Assembly: GCF_900184255.1 (NCBI RefSeq)
Contig: NZ_LT854640.1
Coordinates: forward strand, 352,018-416,017
DNA from: Haloimpatiens massiliensis
Lineage (GTDB): Bacteria; Bacillota; Clostridia; Clostridiales; Clostridiaceae
DNA: 64,000 nucleotides
Reading direction: 5' to 3'
Below are positions 59,341 to 64,000 of the stretch, piece after piece; position 1 is the first letter of the stretch, and every line of letters begins with the position of its first letter. The notes beneath the pieces were generated by a model. That model did not search any database, had not been told where the DNA came from, and was given only the letters and a program-made list of their open reading frames with translations. The translations under genes and the position numbers were made by a program.

Positions 59341-60372
59341 ATGGGAAAGAATGATATTCACTTATCCAAAATTCAGTTAAAGGATGTTTTGGATATAGAA
59401 CTGCTTCAAAAATTTCAAGATAATTTTGCTGAAAGTATGGATTTGGCAAGTGTTACGGTAGATATGGAAGGAAACCCCGTTACAAGGCCAAGCTCCTATA
59501 CTAGTTTCTGTATGGATTATACTCATTCAACAAAAGCAGGAGATGATAGATGTGCTCAATCTCATAGAAAGGGAGGGGAAGAAGCTGCAAGGACTGGAAG
59601 ACCATATGTATATACATGTCATGCGGGACTTATAGATTTTGCAGCCCCTATTATTGTAGACGGAACACAAATTGGAACAATACTTGGAGGACAAATACTT
59701 ACATCAAAACCCCAAGAGGATGGTTTTAGAAAAACCGCAAGGGAAATTGGCGTAGATGAAGATGGTTACATACAAGCTGTTAATAAAGTAAAAATATCAA
59801 CAGAAAGAAATATTAGAGCTGCTGCCGAAGTGCTTTTTATAGTAGCAAATGCTCTGTCCAAAGTTGGATATCAACAGCTTAAATTAAAGACTACAAGTAA
59901 CGATTTAGTAGAAAGCTTTTCTCAAATTTCAGCCACAATGGAAGAACTTGCTTCTTCTTCAGTAACTATTACCAATAATCAAGAAACACTTAATAAGGAA
60001 ATTGTAAATGTTAAAAATATATCAGAAAAAATTAATGAAATATTAGATTCAATTAAGAGTATTGCCGATGCCACTAAAATGCTTGGATTAAATGCAGCTA
60101 TAGAAGCCGCAAGGGCTGGAGAAGCTGGAAGAGGCTTTGGGGTTGTTGCTACAGAAATCAGAACGCTTTCAGAAAGTTCAAAGGAAACAGCCATGCAAAT
60201 AGTAAAGTTGACAGATGATATTGAAAGTTCGGTTCAAAAAACTTTAGAAGCTTCAGAATCCACAATGATTAATACTGAACAACAGTCAGCTGCAATACAG
60301 CAAACAACTGCAAGTATTGAAGAGCTTCTAGCATTAACTAATGAACTTAATGATATGGCGAAACAAAAATAA
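59341..60372 (+). CDS. soluble PocR-domain chemoreceptor
   Basis: This 343-residue cytosolic protein has a PocR sensory domain (about 10-175, with SSYTSFCMDYTHSTKAGDDRCAQSH and PYVYTCHAGLIDFAAPI) and a short methyl-accepting signalling coil (about 185-343) with tip ATKMLGLNAAIEAARAGEAGRGFGVVATEIRTLS. There is no membrane helix. PocR domains bind small polyols or related compounds in known regulators; the cysteines may bind metal. GGGGG precedes the ATG by seven bases. Confidence 0.85.
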   Translation: MGKNDIHLSKIQLKDVLDIELLQKFQDNFAESMDLASVTVDMEGNPVTRPSSYTSFCMDYTHSTKAGDDRCAQSHRKGGEEAARTGRPYVYTCHAGLIDFAAPIIVDGTQIGTILGGQILTSKPQEDGFRKTAREIGVDEDGYIQAVNKVKISTERNIRAAAEVLFIVANALSKVGYQQLKLKTTSNDLVESFSQISATMEELASSSVTITNNQETLNKEIVNVKNISEKINEILDSIKSIADATKMLGLNAAIEAARAGEAGRGFGVVATEIRTLSESSKETAMQIVKLTDDIESSVQKTLEASESTMINTEQQSAAIQQTTASIEELLALTNELNDMAKQK

Positions 60373-60482
60373 TGATATGCTTAAAAATTAAGTTTTTCAG
60401 TGGGGATTGATAAAAGGCTATAGAAGAAGTCACAACTAAATTTATAAAAGACAATAATTTAGTAAAATGACAATTTAAGATA

Positions 60483-60538
60483 ACTTCCTAAATAAGTAGA
60501 TATGACAATAATCTCTTTATTTAGGAAGTATTTTTTTG
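60483..60538 (+). terminator. terminator of the chemoreceptor gene
   Basis: ACTTCCTAAATAA (60483-60495) pairs perfectly with 60517-60529 (TTATTTAGGAAGT), then ATTTTTTTG. The rest of this 340-base gap shows no gene. Confidence 0.8.
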
Positions 60539-60712
60539 ATAATCTATTTTCACATTGTTATGTTCAAGCGAAGATAAATGATTCTTAAAAAAGTTTACTA
60601 GATAATTACAGGCAAGTGGAAGTACAAACAATTATATGTCATTGATTGTAATGTACATATAGTATATAATTATGAAAGCAAAAATATTAATTTTGTTTAA
60701 AGGGATGATAAT

Positions 60713-61402
60713 ATGATATCAAATGAAATAGATATGCTAGTAAAGCAGCGTCAGTCACAAGTAAAAAAGGAAAAGAATCAGATTCCTTATGGGATTATGC
60801 TCATTTTAATTGCATTTATTCTTTGCATTATATTTTGGCAAAAGCAGCCTAGGTATGTGACATTTTTAAGTGTTGGAATTATAATCGGTATAATTTTAAG
60901 GTATTCACGATTTTGTTTCACTGCAGCATTTAGAGATCCTTTTATTACGGGTAGCACTAGGGTGTTAAGAGGTATGATATTGTCTATGATGGTAAGTACA
61001 GTAGGTTTTGCTGTAATACAATCTAGATATATTCATATCAAAGGTGCTAATTATGAAATGATTCCAGGGGCTGTTAGTTCTGTAGGAATTCATGTAATGA
61101 TTGGTGCATTTATATTTGGTATAGGAATGGTTTTAGCAGGAGGATGTGCTTCAGGTGTGCTTATGAGAATTGGTGAAGGACATGCCCTTCATTGGGTTGT
61201 TCTTGTAGGCTTTATAATTGGAACCTTACTGGGAGCAAAAGATTATTCTTTCTGGTATGAGCATTTTATTAAAAATGCAAAGACAATTTATTTTTCTGAA
61301 TACTTAGATTTAAAAATTGTTGTTTTATTGCAGATGATAGTATTGATAACTTTATATAAATTAGCAGTATGGTATGAAAATAGACGCTTTAAAGAATTAT
61401 AA
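60713..61402 (+). CDS. YeeE/YedE-family membrane protein, first half
   Basis: This 229-residue protein has about five membrane helices. It carries YeeE/YedE motifs RYSRFCFTAAFRDPFITGSTRVLRG and VLAGGCASGVLMRIGEGH (the conserved cysteine-glycine elements). The family includes thiosulfate and sulfur/selenium importers. The usual single-chain protein is split here: the second half lies at 61660, with a TusA gene between. The stop shares a base with an ATG, but the true tusA-like start is 61417. Confidence 0.82.
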   Translation: MISNEIDMLVKQRQSQVKKEKNQIPYGIMLILIAFILCIIFWQKQPRYVTFLSVGIIIGIILRYSRFCFTAAFRDPFITGSTRVLRGMILSMMVSTVGFAVIQSRYIHIKGANYEMIPGAVSSVGIHVMIGAFIFGIGMVLAGGCASGVLMRIGEGHALHWVVLVGFIIGTLLGAKDYSFWYEHFIKNAKTIYFSEYLDLKIVVLLQMIVLITLYKLAVWYENRRFKEL

Positions 61403-61416
61403 TGGAGGAATTTCAT

Positions 61417-61650
61417 ATGACCGTAAGAAAACTAGATTGTTTAAGTGAATTATGTCCAATTCCTTTGCTTCGAGCTATGAAGGAACTTAAGACAATGGAA
61501 CCAGGAGATATCTTGATTCTTAATTCTGATCATAGTTGTGTGGCCATTGATGTAGAAAAGTGGGCATCGGAAAAAAAATATCCTGTAAAGCTTCTTGAGC
61601 TGGGTGCAGGAGAATGGGAAGTGTATATTCAAAAGCCAAAAGAAAAATAG
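61417..61650 (+). CDS. TusA-like sulfur carrier
   Basis: This 77-residue SirA/TusA protein has the active cysteine in LSELCPIPLLRAMKELKTM (C-P-x-P). It accepts or carries persulfide sulfur (or selenium). GGAGG (61404-61408) precedes ATG 61417; the ATG at 61402 is before that site. It lies between two YeeE/YedE half-genes, so it likely takes sulfur from the imported compound. Confidence 0.85.
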   Translation: MTVRKLDCLSELCPIPLLRAMKELKTMEPGDILILNSDHSCVAIDVEKWASEKKYPVKLLELGAGEWEVYIQKPKEK

Positions 61651-61659
61651 GAGCGATAT

Positions 61660-62196
61660 ATGATGAAATCTATAAATAAATATCTTAAAAAACCTTGGCC
61701 TCATTGGGTAGGAGGAATATTATTAGGAATAATGAATGTGATTTTACTAGCGTTAACTGGAGTAAGCTGGCAAATAACCAGCGGTTTTTTACTATGGGGA
61801 GTTGGTATATTGCAATGGTTTGGACTAAATCCATTGAGTTGGGAGTATTTTAGTCATTTTAAGTCCTATTATTCTCCTGTGATTTCACATGAAAATGTAT
61901 TTATTAACCAATATACAATTTTAAATATTGGTGTAGTTATAGGATCTTTAGTTGCAACATTATTAGCTTCGCAATTCAAATGGAAGAAAATAAAGAGTAA
62001 AAAGCAGTTTATATTTGCACTTCTGGGAGGAATTATGATGGGATATGGGACTAGGCTTGCTGTTGGTTGCAACATTGGAGCTTTTTTTAGTGGAATACCA
62101 TCATTTTCACTACATGCTTGGGTTTTTGGAAATTTTGTCATATTAGGGACATGGGTAGGGGTTAAAATATTAGTTAGATTTTTTATTAATTCCTAA
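61660..62196 (+). CDS. YeeE/YedE-family membrane protein, second half
   Basis: This 178-residue protein has about four membrane helices and the motif MGYGTRLAVGCNIGAFFSGIPSFSLHAWVF, the second conserved cysteine block of YeeE/YedE transporters. GGAGCG lies before ATG 61660. With the 60713 product it probably forms one transporter. Confidence 0.8.
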   Translation: MMKSINKYLKKPWPHWVGGILLGIMNVILLALTGVSWQITSGFLLWGVGILQWFGLNPLSWEYFSHFKSYYSPVISHENVFINQYTILNIGVVIGSLVATLLASQFKWKKIKSKKQFIFALLGGIMMGYGTRLAVGCNIGAFFSGIPSFSLHAWVFGNFVILGTWVGVKILVRFFINS

Positions 62197-62265
62197 TTTC
62201 CAGAGGCTAATCTATAAGAATATATTATTTTATAGTGAGATTTATTTAGTAATTTTATCTAGATA

Positions 62266-62321
62266 CTAGGTGCTAGTGTAAATACGGACTTGTAAGTTTT
62301 TTTATAGTACCCAGCACCTAG
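62266..62321. terminator. hairpin between convergent genes
   Basis: CTAGGTGCT (62266-62274) pairs perfectly with AGCACCTAG (62313-62321). It lies between the ends of the YeeE/YedE operon and the LysR gene and could serve both strands. Confidence 0.5.
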
Positions 62322-62403
62322 AACTATTATATATAACTTAGAACTTGAATATATTCTTCACCTAAATTATTAAGTACGTAAACATTAAAGTAAGAAATAG
62401 ATT

Positions 62404-63294
62404 TTAACAAAAACCTCGCTTATTAGAAATAATAAAATCAACAAACATTTGTTCATATTCAGTAAAGGTATATTTTTTTCTTGAAGCTATATAGTAGCTA
62501 AAAGAAATTTTAAAATCATCTACCTGAACTGTTTCAATGGTATGTTTTTTCAACTCTTGAGCAACTGCTAATTTTGGTAAAAAAGAAAAACCTTTTCCCG
62601 AAAGTATAGAAGATTTAATGGCTTCTGGAGAATTTAAATCGTAAATTACATTTAACTCTTCTACATTTATTCCCTTTTCTTTTAATGATTTTTCAATCAC
62701 ATATCTAGTGCCAGAAGTATTTTCACGTAGAATTAAAGGAATCTCTTTCAAATCTTCTTTAGAAATTTTTTTAGGTGAATTATTACTATTTCCAACCAAA
62801 AGAAGTTCATCTGAAATAATAGGCTCAGTAACGATACCATCTATTTTGGGATCATGTTGGATGATTCCAATGTTAATTGTATGTTCTTGCAGCTTTTGAA
62901 TAACTTCAGTTGAATTGATTACTTCCATACGGATATCTACCTCTTCGTGTAGGTGTTTAAAAGTAAAAATGCTACAAGGAAGAGCATACTCACCTACACT
63001 TTTACAAGCGCCAATCATTAATTTTGGTCGGTCTTGATGCAAATTTATCAAATCTCTCTTAATATTTCCCTGAATAGAAAGTAGAGTGTCTGCATAGTTA
63101 AATACCACTTTCCCTTCCTCTGTTAATTCAACACCTTTATTACTACGGTTTAGAAGACTTACTCCTAGTTCATTTTCTAAGCTTTTAAGCTGCCCACTGA
63201 GTCCAGGTTGCGTAAGGTGAAGAATTTGAGCTGCTTTTGAAATACTATTATGTTTTACTGTCATGTAAAATGATTGAAGGTATTCAAGATTCAC
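62404..63294 (-). CDS. LysR-family regulator
   Basis: This 296-residue regulator has an N-terminal winged helix (LEYLQSFYMTVKHNSISKAAQILHLTQPGLSGQLKSLENELGVSLLNRSNKGVELTEEG) and a periplasmic-binding-like effector domain (about 90-290). GTG 63294 has AGGATGTG five bases before it. The form is like CysL/YeiE/CbbR-type regulators of sulfur or carbon metabolism. Convergent with the sulfur transport genes, it may control them, but no site was identified. Confidence 0.85.
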   Translation of the reverse strand: MNLEYLQSFYMTVKHNSISKAAQILHLTQPGLSGQLKSLENELGVSLLNRSNKGVELTEEGKVVFNYADTLLSIQGNIKRDLINLHQDRPKLMIGACKSVGEYALPCSIFTFKHLHEEVDIRMEVINSTEVIQKLQEHTINIGIIQHDPKIDGIVTEPIISDELLLVGNSNNSPKKISKEDLKEIPLILRENTSGTRYVIEKSLKEKGINVEELNVIYDLNSPEAIKSSILSGKGFSFLPKLAVAQELKKHTIETVQVDDFKISFSYYIASRKKYTFTEYEQMFVDFIISNKRGFC

Positions 63295-63491
63295 AAAATC
63301 ACATCCTAAAAATAGTTATACATCTACCCTATTATTGTACAAAAATAAATATATTTATTCAAGTTAGTATATTTTGTAGTTTGTGTCAAGTTCTAGTGGG
63401 CAATTTTATTTTCTAAAATTTTATCCATTATAATATAGTTTTTGAATTTACTTTTACACTTTTTTAAATTTAATATTTCTAGCCTATATAA

Positions 63492-63518
63492 GGGGCTACG
63501 CCCCAGCCCGAAAGGGCG
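63492..63518. other. GC-rich hairpin pair beside the ISLre2 element
   Basis: GGGGCTACGCCCC and the following GCCCGAAAGGGC form two adjacent stems with far higher GC than the surroundings. They lie just downstream of the ISLre2 transposase stop and are probably part of the element's end. Confidence 0.5.
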
Positions 63519-63547
63519 CACTTCACCTACATAATTTTATACTTTTA

Positions 63548-64000
63548 TTAAATAAATCCTAAGTCATTAAACCCTTTATTTTCAACTAAGGCTCTTATTG
63601 CCTTGCGACCATTTGTATTGGCGCAGCCTGTAAATGGCATCTTCCCTTGGTGTATTGGGTATACTTTGCCTTTACCAACTTTCTTATTTACATCAGCTGC
63701 TGTTAATGTAATCATTTCTGTTATTTTTTCTAGCTCATCATCTGAAATAACACTAGAACACATTTCATTTACTACATTGTATATTCTTTTACTTGCCTTT
63801 TCAGCTAGTATTTTAGCTAAATTATTAGCACCTCTAATTGACCAACTCATTTTTCTTCCTTTCATTCTTTGAGCTAATACATCACAGATATTATGCTCCA
63901 TTGTGCCTAAATTTCTGTATTCTAATCCTTCCGGCGCCTTCGGCATTTTAATTTCTTTCCTTAGCTTATATGGCTTTAATCCTATCTTGTTATCAAAAAA
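63548..64000 (-). CDS. ISLre2-family transposase, C-terminal part (runs off the right edge)
   Basis: The minus-strand frame is open from base 64000 to the stop at 63548 (FFDNKIGLKPYKLRKEIKMP, then APEGLEYRNLGTMEHNICDVLAQRMKGRKMSWSIRGANNLAKILA). EHNICDVLAQRMKGRKMSWS is typical of the ISLre2 (UPF0236) transposase C-terminal region. The ATG at 63946 is internal. The N-terminal part lies outside the window, so intactness is unknown. Confidence 0.82.
   Translation of the reverse strand, partial: FFDNKIGLKPYKLRKEIKMPKAPEGLEYRNLGTMEHNICDVLAQRMKGRKMSWSIRGANNLAKILAEKASKRIYNVVNEMCSSVISDDELEKITEMITLTAADVNKKVGKGKVYPIHQGKMPFTGCANTNGRKAIRALVENKGFNDLGFI

Overview
The window is AT-rich, spore-former-type Firmicute DNA and most resembles Clostridium sensu stricto. 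The evidence is a Coat_F spore protein, strong GGAGG-type ribosome sites with frequent TTG/GTG starts, Bgl-family PTS operons, BcrA-type ABC transporters, a cell-wall-anchored immune inhibitor A protease and Clostridium-like insertion elements. No rRNA, tRNA, CRISPR array, prophage or replication origin was seen. The species cannot be fixed from this sequence.

Layout. 1-2400: the end of a methyltransferase gene, a gene remnant and an intact IS4-family element. 2485-6400: a sugar PTS operon (BglG/LicT-type antiterminator, EIIBCA permease, PHP phosphoesterase) with two RNA antiterminator sites. 6500-7660: a deletion scar joining a MarR fragment to a symporter fragment. 7740-10490: an XRE-TPR regulator and ABC exporter behind a large palindrome. 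11300-16740: a VanRS-like two-component system and an ABC transporter, separated by a miniature element. 17085-22290: a second two-component system, a BcrA-type ABC transporter, and a membrane-protein/XRE pair behind a perfect 26-bp inverted repeat. 22840-25650: immune inhibitor A. 25934-32360: a divergent FadR-type regulator and hypB / multidomain iron-sulfur flavoprotein / hypA, interrupted by a tnpB element. 32500-35880: a pentapeptide protein and an ABC-F gene with an attenuator leader. 36000-39800: a mobile-element graveyard plus a VanZ-like gene. 39948-42410: a chemoreceptor and MgtC. 42532-47430: a MurNAc (peptidoglycan recycling) operon. 47500-54000: gene remnants, a metallophosphoesterase, a PhzF-like protein and hypotheticals. 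54044-58970: Coat_F, a DUF421 pair, aspartase and malic enzyme. 59341-63300: a PocR chemoreceptor, a split YeeE/YedE-TusA sulfur module and a LysR regulator. 63548-64000: an ISLre2 transposase running off the edge.

Two repeat families recur. Family A is 315 bp when full length (13188, 48295), with a truncated copy (25655), a 170-bp internal-deletion copy (45769) and small remnants (10555, 52528). Family B is 159 bp with three nearly identical copies (28900, 36105, 53740). Both have long terminal inverted repeats and no ORF, so they look like non-autonomous miniature elements.

The strongest candidates for new biology are three. First, a second antiterminator-like RNA site whose closing CC also closes a hairpin over the ribosome-binding site of the PTS gene, which suggests translational control by a LicT-type protein. 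Second, a hypB / flavoprotein / hypA operon with no nickel enzyme nearby and two FadR-type operators. Third, PHP-domain genes that twice follow Bgl-type PTS permeases. Several leaders (IS4 transposase, XRE/membrane pair) share a layout in which only read-through transcripts can fold over the ribosome site.
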